The notes below the pieces were generated by a model. It made no database searches and had not been told where the DNA came from. It saw only the letters and a list, made by a program, of their open reading frames with translations. The position numbers and the translations under genes are program-made. A DNA stretch of 64,000 nucleotides from an uncultured Bacteroides sp. (GTDB lineage Bacteria > Bacteroidota > Bacteroidia > Cytophagales > Cyclobacteriaceae), in assembly GCA_902168185.1 (NCBI GenBank), contig CABHOV010000046.1:186001-250000 (forward strand), in the 5' to 3' direction. Of the stretch, positions 45,460 through 53,018 are shown piece by piece (position 1 is the first letter of the stretch; every line of letters begins with the position of its first letter).

Positions 45460-46074
45460 ATGGCAAAAAAGAAAGTTGTAGCGGCTGATAAGACGACAGA
45501 AGAAAAAATAAAGGAAGCCGCACGTACGGTATTTATGAAGAAAGGATATGCTGCCACGCGCACACGTGACATTGCAGAAGAGGCTGGTTTAAACCTTGCC
45601 TTGCTCAATTACTATTTTCGCAGCAAGGAGAAGTTGTTTGAAATTGTTATGATGGAAAAGATGCAAAAGCTCTTTGGCATTATTGCGCCGATCCTGAATG
45701 ACAATACAACCACACTTGAAAAGAAAGCAGAGCTTGCCGCTGATACTTATATACATATGCTATCAGAGAATCCTGACCTGCCGATCTTTGTTCTTAGCGA
45801 GATTAGAAATAACCCGGAGCGATTTGCCAGCAAGGTACAGGCGGGCAAGCTGATTCAGGATTCACATTTTGTAAAGCAGATTAAAGAAAAAAGACCAGAT
45901 ATGAATCCACTTCATTTTATGACCAGCTTTTTAGCGCTGATCGTGTTTCCCTTTATAGCAAAGCCTGTTTTACAGGATGCGGCTAACCTCAGTCCGAAAG
46001 CATTTAACGCTATGATGGAAGAGCGTAAGGCATTGATTCCGCTTTGGTTCAAGGCGCTGATGAAGGCTAAGTAA
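45460..46074 (+). CDS. TetR-family transcriptional regulator of the efflux operon
   Basis: A 204-residue TetR protein. The DNA-binding domain (residues 15-62) has KIKEAARTVFMKKGYAATRTRDIAEEAGLNLALLNYYFRSKEKLF, core motifs ATRTRDIAEEAG and LLNYYFRSKEKLF. The C-terminal helices form the ligand pocket. I chose the Met at 45460 (MAKKKVV) over 45445. It lies 45 bases before tolC in the same direction with palindromic operators on both sides, so it probably represses itself and the whole pump operon until a drug or metabolite binds. Confidence 0.93.
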   Translation: MAKKKVVAADKTTEEKIKEAARTVFMKKGYAATRTRDIAEEAGLNLALLNYYFRSKEKLFEIVMMEKMQKLFGIIAPILNDNTTTLEKKAELAADTYIHMLSENPDLPIFVLSEIRNNPERFASKVQAGKLIQDSHFVKQIKEKRPDMNPLHFMTSFLALIVFPFIAKPVLQDAANLSPKAFNAMMEERKALIPLWFKALMKAK

Positions 46075-46090
46075 ATTTTTTGAACATTAT

Positions 46091-46106
46091 TTAATCAAAT
46101 GATTAA
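46091..46106. promoter_or_regulatory. TetR operator upstream of tolC-like gene
   Basis: TTAATCA-AA-TGATTAA, with 7-bp perfect arms and a 2-base centre, is the same site as that before the TetR gene apart from the centre. It sits only 13 bases before the tolC start codon, so bound repressor would block transcription or elongation into the pump genes. Confidence 0.8.
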
Positions 46107-46119
46107 AACAAATAATTAA

Positions 46120-47403
46120 ATGAACGCTATACATTCAATCACAATTACCATAGGGATGTTGTGGGGCACAGTGCTTCCCTCCTTTGCACAATCCCCGAAA
46201 GTCCTGACCATTGAGGAGTGTTATGCGCTGGCTGAGCAGCACTATCCGCTGACCCGGCAACATGATCTCATTTCGAAAACACTGGATTACTCGCTTGAAA
46301 ATGCAGGGAAAGGATACCTCCCGCAGTTTAGTATTAACGGACAGGCAACCTATCAATCTGATGTAACCCAAGTTCCCATTGTAGTGCCAGGCTCCGATAT
46401 ACCAACGCTGAGCAAAGATCAATATAAACTATATGCTGAAGTAAACCAGACTATATATGACGGTGGCGCGATTCGTCAGCAAAAGCAAACGCACGAAATA
46501 AATGCAGCTATAGAAGAACAGAAACTAGCCGTAGAGCTATATAAACTCAAAGAACGGATCAATCAATTATACTTCGGCATTCTGCTCACCGATGAGCAAC
46601 TGAACCAAAACGAATTACTGAAGAGCGATATTCAGCTTGGCATTAGAAAGGTACAAGCTGCCATAGACAATGGTACTGCTTTTAAAAGCAATGCAGATGC
46701 ATTGAAAGCAGAACTACTAAAGGCCAATCAACGCACAATTGAACTGAAGGCCACCAGACTTGCTTACCTGGATGTACTCGGATTGTTCGTCAACCAAACA
46801 CTCGCCGAAAACACAACGCTAACCAAGCCGCCCATTCTTTCTGTCTCGCAGGAAATTAAACGGCCCGAGTTAATGCTATATGATTATCAGAATAAAAGTA
46901 TTGATGTACAGTACCAGATGCTCAATGTTAAAAATAATCCCCGTCTTGGATTGTTTCTGCAAGCTGGCTATGGACGTCCTGCATTAAATATGCTGAGCAA
47001 TGATTTTGAAGGATACTATATCGGTGGTGTTCGTCTGAGCTGGTCGCTATCCGGATTATATACTCTTAAAAAAGATAAAGCACTGCTGGAGAATTCACGC
47101 AACACCATTACGCTTCAGCGCGAAACATTTTTATTCAACACGCATTCGGCCGGCAGACAACAGCATGCAGAGATCACGAAGTTACAGGAATTAATAGGAT
47201 CGGATGATGAGATCATTGCACTGCGTGAAAGTGTTAAGAAAGCATCCTCTGCGCAATTGGAAAATGGTGTAATCACTACCAACGATTACTTGCGTGAAGT
47301 AAGTGCAGAAGACCAGGCCAGGCAATCCAAAATTCTTCACGAGGTACAATGGCTTCTCGCACAATATACCCATCAAACCACAACAGGAGGACTAAACAAT
47401 TAA
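46120..47403 (+). CDS. TolC-family outer-membrane efflux protein
   Basis: A 427-residue outer-membrane factor. A signal peptide (residues 1-24, ending SFAQ) precedes the TolC-type repeat: LTIEECYALAEQHYP, followed by helical hairpins and a second half ending in EVSAEDQARQSKILHEVQWLLAQY. It forms the trimeric exit duct of a tripartite pump. Downstream come the adaptor, two ATPases and two permeases, all on the same strand within 6 kb, so the operon is a complete ABC-2 efflux system. Substrate unknown; drug or lipid export is usual. Confidence 0.9.
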   Translation: MNAIHSITITIGMLWGTVLPSFAQSPKVLTIEECYALAEQHYPLTRQHDLISKTLDYSLENAGKGYLPQFSINGQATYQSDVTQVPIVVPGSDIPTLSKDQYKLYAEVNQTIYDGGAIRQQKQTHEINAAIEEQKLAVELYKLKERINQLYFGILLTDEQLNQNELLKSDIQLGIRKVQAAIDNGTAFKSNADALKAELLKANQRTIELKATRLAYLDVLGLFVNQTLAENTTLTKPPILSVSQEIKRPELMLYDYQNKSIDVQYQMLNVKNNPRLGLFLQAGYGRPALNMLSNDFEGYYIGGVRLSWSLSGLYTLKKDKALLENSRNTITLQRETFLFNTHSAGRQQHAEITKLQELIGSDDEIIALRESVKKASSAQLENGVITTNDYLREVSAEDQARQSKILHEVQWLLAQYTHQTTTGGLNN

Positions 47404-47414
47404 AATATAGTGTC

Positions 47415-48314
47415 ATGAAAAAAATAATGATCATAGCTGTTACTGCTGCGTTGCTTGCGTCCTGCTCCGGCAATGAAAATCAACACGATGCATCCGGCAC
47501 ATTTGAAGCTGTGGAAGTGATCATCGCAGCGGAAGCGTCTGGAACAATTCAGGCTTTGAACCTGGAAGAAGGACAAGTTTTGCAAGCGGGACAAACTATA
47601 GGAAGTATAGATAGTATACAGTTATACCTGCGCAAGAAACAACTTCTGGCACAGATCGCAGCGGTGTTAAGTAAACGCCCGAATGTATCATCCCAATTGG
47701 CAGCGTTGCGAGAGCAATTGAAGCAAGCCGAACGCGAGCAACAGCGCATTACGAATTTGCTAAAAGCTGATGCGGCTACACAAAAACAACTGGACGATGC
47801 CAACACACAGATCGCTGTGATAAAAAAGCAGATCGAAGCTCAACAGTCGTCACTGAATATAACAGCTGCCAGCCTCAATGAAGAAACGCTTCCATTAACG
47901 GTACAGGTAGAACAACTCAATGATCAACTGCAGAAATGTACGCTCATAAACCCTGTGAACGGCACGGTGTTAACGAAGTACGCAGAGGCAAATGAAATGG
48001 CCGTGAACGGCAAACCACTCTATAAAATTGCTGACCTCTCTGCAATGATACTCCGTGCCTATATTACGGGTGATCAATTCGCACAGGTAAAAATCAATCA
48101 GCCTGTAAAAGTTTTGGTAGATGCTGCTGAAGGTAAATATACCGAATACACTGGCACGATAGCTTGGATTAGTGATAAGGCAGAGTTTACTCCCAAAACC
48201 ATTCAAACAAAGGACGAACGTGCAAACCTGGTATACGCCACCAAGATCAAAGTCAAAAATGACGGACGTCTGAAGATCGGCATGTACGGGGAGGTAAAGT
48301 TCCAGGATAAATAA
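47415..48314 (+). CDS. HlyD-family periplasmic adaptor lipoprotein
   Basis: A 299-residue membrane-fusion protein. It begins with a lipoprotein signal (LLASC lipobox at about residue 15). A biotinyl-lipoyl-like half (EASGTIQALNLEEGQVLQAGQ), a helical hairpin (about 80-160), the second lipoyl half (LINPVNGTVLTKYAEANEM) and a beta-barrel complete the standard adaptor order. It resembles YbhG. It starts 11 bases after tolC and bridges the inner-membrane pump to the outer-membrane channel. The earlier Met at 47349 is rejected because it lies inside tolC. Confidence 0.93.
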   Translation: MKKIMIIAVTAALLASCSGNENQHDASGTFEAVEVIIAAEASGTIQALNLEEGQVLQAGQTIGSIDSIQLYLRKKQLLAQIAAVLSKRPNVSSQLAALREQLKQAEREQQRITNLLKADAATQKQLDDANTQIAVIKKQIEAQQSSLNITAASLNEETLPLTVQVEQLNDQLQKCTLINPVNGTVLTKYAEANEMAVNGKPLYKIADLSAMILRAYITGDQFAQVKINQPVKVLVDAAEGKYTEYTGTIAWISDKAEFTPKTIQTKDERANLVYATKIKVKNDGRLKIGMYGEVKFQDK

Positions 48315-48353
48315 TCACCTATATATATCAGCACATTAACAAATATAAAAGTC

Positions 48354-49277
48354 ATGGATAGCCACCCAGCTCTTGTTGTAAATGACCTTACCAAAGTATA
48401 TGGGAAGGACAAAGCCGTTGCTGTTAACAAGGTATCTTTTACGGTTGATCGCGGTGAACTATTTGGATTGATCGGTCCTGACGGAGCCGGCAAAACGAGC
48501 ATCTTCAGGATGCTTACAACGCTCCTCCTACCGGACGGAGGAAGCGCATCTGTGGATGGCCATGATATAGTCAAAGATTATCGCCTGATCAGAAATACAG
48601 CCGGCTATATGCCAGGTAAATTCTCATTGTATACTGATTTAACCGTAGAAGAAAATCTGAACTTCTTCGCCACAGTGTTCAACACCACGATTGAGGAAAA
48701 TTACCATTTGATCAAAGACATCTATATTCAGCTCGAGCGTTTTAAAGACCGAAGGGCTGGCAAGCTTTCCGGTGGCATGAAACAAAAACTGGCATTGTGT
48801 TGCGCTCTGATTCACAAACCGACCGTGCTGTTTTTAGATGAACCTACAACCGGAGTTGATCCGGTTTCCCGAAAGGAATTTTGGGAAATGCTGAAACGTT
48901 TGAAGGATCAAAATATTACCATCCTGGTTTCAACGCCCTATATGGATGAGGCAACGCTTTGCGACCGCATCGCGCTGATCCAGCAAGGCAGCCTGTTGTC
49001 CATTGATACACCAGAAAATATAGTGAAATCCTATCCGGATACACTATATGCTATACGCGCTTCAAAAATATCTTCACTTCTCAAGGTGTTAAGCACCAAT
49101 GAAGCAGTGGCCAGTGCTTATGCGTTTGGGGAATATGTGCACGTAACGTTCAAGCATGAAGGTCCACACGAAAAAGATATACTCGCTTTTTTGCACGAAC
49201 AAGGTTTGGAAGATATAGAAATCAAGCCGACAGAGCCCACCATTGAAGACTGTTTTATCAAACTATTAAAAAAATGA
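48354..49277 (+). CDS. ABC transporter ATPase, first of a pair (YbhF N-half-like)
   Basis: A 307-residue ATPase. Walker A is GPDGAGKTS, with the D in place of N as in the N-terminal half of YbhF; the signature is LSGGMKQKL, Walker B is VLFLDEPTTGVD, and the D-loop/H region follows with STPYMDEA. It overlaps the next ATPase by 4 bases. In E. coli YbhF both ATPase domains are one polypeptide, while here they are separate genes in the same order, so they likely form a heterodimer. It drives the ABC-2 permeases encoded downstream. Confidence 0.94.
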   Translation: MDSHPALVVNDLTKVYGKDKAVAVNKVSFTVDRGELFGLIGPDGAGKTSIFRMLTTLLLPDGGSASVDGHDIVKDYRLIRNTAGYMPGKFSLYTDLTVEENLNFFATVFNTTIEENYHLIKDIYIQLERFKDRRAGKLSGGMKQKLALCCALIHKPTVLFLDEPTTGVDPVSRKEFWEMLKRLKDQNITILVSTPYMDEATLCDRIALIQQGSLLSIDTPENIVKSYPDTLYAIRASKISSLLKVLSTNEAVASAYAFGEYVHVTFKHEGPHEKDILAFLHEQGLEDIEIKPTEPTIEDCFIKLLKK

Positions 49278-50014
49278 GCGAGACGGTTATCCATGCAGAG
49301 AATCTTACCAAGCGCTTTGGCGATTTCGTTGCTGCCAATGCATTAACGCTGGAAGTATATAAGGGAGAGATCTTCGGTTTTCTCGGAGCCAATGGTGCCG
49401 GCAAAACTACGGCAATGCGCATGTTCTGCGGATTGTCTATACCAACATCGGGTAAAGCCACGATCGCAGGATATGATGTATACCGGCAGACGGAACTTAT
49501 AAAAAAGAATATAGGGTATATGAGCCAGAAGTTTTCACTATATGAGGACCTCACTGTACTGGAAAACATCCGGTTCTTCGGAGGGATCTATGGACTCAGT
49601 AATGCGCAACTTAAAAGCAAGAGTGATGAACTGATCACGCAGTTGGGTTTGCAACACGAAGCCAAAAAATTAGTATCGGGTTTACCCTTGGGATGGAAAC
49701 AGAAGCTATCATTCTCAGTTGCAGTGTTGCATCAACCTAAAATTGTTTTTCTCGATGAACCTACGGGCGGTGTCGATCCGGTAACCCGCAGACAATTCTG
49801 GGACTTGATCTACGATGCCGCTGACAAGGGCGTCACCATTTTTGTGACCACACACTATATGGATGAAGCTGAATACTGCAACCGTATTTCCATTATGGTG
49901 GATGGAAAAATAGAAGCACTCGATAGTCCGGGAAATTTGAAAAAGCATTTCCAGGTGGACTCGATGCATGAAGTATTTTATCAATTGGCACGCGGTGCAA
50001 AACGGGGCGAGTAA
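49274..50014 (+). CDS. ABC transporter ATPase, second of a pair (YbhF C-half-like)
   Basis: A 246-residue ATPase with Walker A GANGAGKTT, Walker B IVFLDEPTGGVD and a switch histidine in VTTHYMDEA. The signature motif is VSGLPLGWKQKL, which is degenerate: the usual LSGG is replaced by SGLPLGW, a feature of the second YbhF domain. One ATP site of the pair may therefore be non-canonical. It lies 15 bases before the first permease and overlaps the first ATPase. Confidence 0.93.
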   Translation: MSETVIHAENLTKRFGDFVAANALTLEVYKGEIFGFLGANGAGKTTAMRMFCGLSIPTSGKATIAGYDVYRQTELIKKNIGYMSQKFSLYEDLTVLENIRFFGGIYGLSNAQLKSKSDELITQLGLQHEAKKLVSGLPLGWKQKLSFSVAVLHQPKIVFLDEPTGGVDPVTRRQFWDLIYDAADKGVTIFVTTHYMDEAEYCNRISIMVDGKIEALDSPGNLKKHFQVDSMHEVFYQLARGAKRGE

Positions 50015-50029
50015 CATTATTATATAGCC

Positions 50030-51136
50030 ATGAAACAACTACTGGTATTTATAAAGAAAGAATTCGCGCATGTGCTCCGTGACCGGAAAACTTTGTTGAT
50101 CCTGTTCGGTATGCCGGTCGTTCAAATTCTCATTTTTGGCTTTGCACTCACCAACGAAGTAAAAAACTCAAAGATACTGATCGTTGATAATGCTAAAGAT
50201 ATAGTATCACAACGGCTCATTACACAACTTGAAGCGAGTCGTTATTTTGAAATTGAAAAAGCTGCATGGAATCATGATCAGATAGAAGAAGGCTTCAAAG
50301 CAGGAACGATAAAACTGGCCATTGTATTCCCTGCTAATTTTCAAAATGAACTTCTGCATCAGAATTCTGTACAGGTTCAGATTCTCGCAGATGCGTCCGA
50401 TCCGAACAATGCAACAACACTGATCAACTATGCATCGTCTGTTATACAAGACTATCAATCGCAGGTTAATCAAACAGCAACGGTTCCATACCGAATTATA
50501 CCCGAGATGAGAATGCTCTATAATCCGCAGCTAAAAGGTGCCCATAACTTTGTGCCTGGTGTAATGGCACTTGTACTTATGCTCGTATGTGTGATGATGA
50601 CGGCTGTCTCTATAGTGAAAGAAAAAGAAACCGGAACCATGGAAATACTACTCGTCTCTCCTTTCAAACCGATCCTTGTGATTTTGGCAAAGGCAGTTCC
50701 GTACTTATTACTTTCATTGATCAACGTAGTGTCTATACTATTGCTCAGTGTATTCCTGCTAGATCTTCCTATACATGGCAGCATCCTGTTACTCTTTGCC
50801 GAGAGTACATTATTTATCATTACATGTCTGACGCTGGGGATTTTTATTTCTGTAAAAACTGATTCGCAGCAAACAGCCATGCTTATATCCTTGATGGGAA
50901 TGTTACTTCCAACGATTCTTTTCAGTGGCTTTATGTTTCCCATTGAAAATATGCCTTTACCGCTGCAGATCATTTCAAATATAGTGCCTTCGAAATGGTT
51001 TTATATCATTGTGAAATCAATCATGATCAAAGGGCTTGGTATAGCAGCCATCTGGAAAGAGACACTGATACTGGTTGGTATCACTTCGTTTTTGCTAGTG
51101 ATCAGTTTAAAGAGCTTTAAAATCCGATTGTCATGA
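50030..51136 (+). CDS. ABC-2 type permease, first of a pair (YbhS/YbhR-like)
   Basis: A 368-residue permease. One N-terminal helix (FGMPVVQILIFGFAL) is followed by a 140-residue periplasmic domain and five C-terminal helices with the conserved AVSIVKEKETGTMEILLVSPF and SGFMFPIENMP segments. This is the ABC2_membrane_3 layout. It overlaps its paralogue by 4 bases. The two permeases form the heterodimeric inner-membrane core of the pump. Confidence 0.93.
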   Translation: MKQLLVFIKKEFAHVLRDRKTLLILFGMPVVQILIFGFALTNEVKNSKILIVDNAKDIVSQRLITQLEASRYFEIEKAAWNHDQIEEGFKAGTIKLAIVFPANFQNELLHQNSVQVQILADASDPNNATTLINYASSVIQDYQSQVNQTATVPYRIIPEMRMLYNPQLKGAHNFVPGVMALVLMLVCVMMTAVSIVKEKETGTMEILLVSPFKPILVILAKAVPYLLLSLINVVSILLLSVFLLDLPIHGSILLLFAESTLFIITCLTLGIFISVKTDSQQTAMLISLMGMLLPTILFSGFMFPIENMPLPLQIISNIVPSKWFYIIVKSIMIKGLGIAAIWKETLILVGITSFLLVISLKSFKIRLS

Positions 51137-52251
51137 AAGTGATAAAATTCTTACTTGAAAAAGAGTTCAGACAAATATTTCGTAACCGATCTATATTGAT
51201 GCTGATCATGGTGATGCCCATTATACAATTGATCTTGCTACCACTGGCGGCAAATTACGAAGTAAAGAACATCAACCTCTCCGTTGTGGATCATGATCAC
51301 TCCCCCTATTCACAAAAACTGATTTCAAAAATTACCGCGTCCGGATATTTTAAACTGACCGGATACGATCAATCGTATAAAGATGCCTTTCATCTGATAG
51401 AGTCGGATGACGCAGATCTCATCCTGGAAATTCCAAATGGATTTGAACGCAACCTGATTCGTGAAGACGAACAAAAACTATTGGTAGCGGTAAATGCAAT
51501 CAACGGTGTAAAAGCGAATTTAGGAGGCGCATACCTGGCCAACATTATCCGGAATTATAACACGGATATCAGGTTCGAACTATTGCCTTCCGAAAAATTC
51601 AACCAGGTTCCAATGATTGATATCACGTCGTCAAACTGGTTTAATCCATTTCTCAATTATAGAGTATATATGGTTCCGGGTATATTGGCGATCCTGGTAA
51701 CCATGATTGGCGGTTTCCTGACGGCATTGAACATCGTAAAAGAAAAAGAAGCAGGCACGATCGAGCAGATCAATGTTACCCCTATAAAAAAGCATCACTT
51801 TATACTCGGCAAGCTTATTCCCTTCTGGATATTGGGAAATATAGTGTTCATCATCGGACTGCTGGTATCCTGGTTAATATACGGTATAGTACCCGTGGGA
51901 AGCCTCACGCTACTCTTTGGTTTTATCGCTATATACTTGCTCGCAGTGTTAGGGCTAGGGCTGCTTATCTCCACGTTTTGCGATACGCAACAACAGGCCA
52001 TGTTCATTATGTTCTTCTTCATGATGATCTTTATACTGATGGGTGGCTTATTTACCTCCATTGACAGCATGCCTGATTGGGCAAAGACTGTTACCCGATT
52101 TAATCCCGTAAGTTACTTGATATCGGTTATGCGTATGGTGATTCTGAAAGGCAGTAGCCTGCACGATGTATTACCACATTTAGGAGTTGTAGCACTGTTC
52201 GCTATTGGACTGAATAGCTGGGCAATTCTGAATTACAAGAAAGCTAATTAA
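51133..52251 (+). CDS. ABC-2 type permease, second of a pair (YbhS/YbhR-like)
   Basis: A 372-residue paralogue of the preceding permease with the same arrangement: N-terminal helix (MVMPIIQLILLPLAANYEV), periplasmic domain, and C-terminal helices with NIVKEKEAGTIEQINVTPI and GGLFTSIDSMPDWAK. It is the last gene of the efflux operon. No terminator is obvious in the 266 bases that follow. Confidence 0.93.
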   Translation: MKVIKFLLEKEFRQIFRNRSILMLIMVMPIIQLILLPLAANYEVKNINLSVVDHDHSPYSQKLISKITASGYFKLTGYDQSYKDAFHLIESDDADLILEIPNGFERNLIREDEQKLLVAVNAINGVKANLGGAYLANIIRNYNTDIRFELLPSEKFNQVPMIDITSSNWFNPFLNYRVYMVPGILAILVTMIGGFLTALNIVKEKEAGTIEQINVTPIKKHHFILGKLIPFWILGNIVFIIGLLVSWLIYGIVPVGSLTLLFGFIAIYLLAVLGLGLLISTFCDTQQQAMFIMFFFMMIFILMGGLFTSIDSMPDWAKTVTRFNPVSYLISVMRMVILKGSSLHDVLPHLGVVALFAIGLNSWAILNYKKAN

Positions 52252-52517
52252 TATAGCGTACTATTTATATAGGTATATTTCGCGGTCACAATCGTACAGC
52301 TTCGTTCAATTCCGATCGAGGTAAATTTCAGAAAACTCCATTTCTGAACCTTAATCGTTCTTTTTCAAAGGTGGCATCGTTCTTGGAATGCCTATACCGG
52401 TACAGATGTAGTGTCCATATATAGGCATACATCTGTAACTCGGTTCTAATACCAAACGTCTAAGTATATATGACTCATTAAATGCAGGATTGCCAATGGC
52501 TCTCCGGTTACACAGCT

Positions 52518-53003
52518 ATGAAAAAAAAATACCTCATCAAATTCTGTCTGTGCTGTCTTATCGTTGCAGGCGTACTGGAGTGCCTTGCACAGGACACTAT
52601 TGCCTTCAAGATCATTCGTAACGTTGCCATTATAGAGGGTGACATCAATGGAACGCTGGCCCTTTTTATAATTGATACAGGAGCCAGCATCACGCTGCTG
52701 AATGAATCACTGTCGACTCTGTATAATTTCAGGATTGTCGATAATAAGTATTTTGCCCGAAGGCATATCGTAGGATTAGGTGGCCGATCCATGATTAAGG
52801 AAGTCCGATCGGCCACGATAAAGATTGGTGCTATTGAAATCAAATTCATCAACAAGGCGTCTGATCTGGATAACCTGACCGCTTACTTTGACGACCGCGA
52901 GGTAAAGATCGCGGGCATTCTCGGCACGGATGTGATGACTGCACTTGGAGGCAAAATTGATTTTAGCACGAGTCGAATTATATTCAGTTGCCTCCATAAG
53001 TAA
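52518..53003 (+). CDS. Secreted retropepsin-like aspartic protease
   Basis: A 161-residue exported protein with signal peptide (ending ECLAQ, about residue 25). The mature part is one retropepsin-type unit: LFIIDTGASITLLNE with the catalytic DTGAS, a flap-like GLGGRS segment, and late AGILGTDVMTALGG with the family's ILGxD motif. Such proteins must dimerise to form an active site, as the second Asp is supplied by the partner. Substrate unknown. The Met at 52518 (MKKKYL) starts the signal peptide; 52482 does not. It is convergent with aconitase, 15 bases away. Confidence 0.88.
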   Translation: MKKKYLIKFCLCCLIVAGVLECLAQDTIAFKIIRNVAIIEGDINGTLALFIIDTGASITLLNESLSTLYNFRIVDNKYFARRHIVGLGGRSMIKEVRSATIKIGAIEIKFINKASDLDNLTAYFDDREVKIAGILGTDVMTALGGKIDFSTSRIIFSCLHK

Positions 53004-53018
53004 ATATAGTATACCGTA

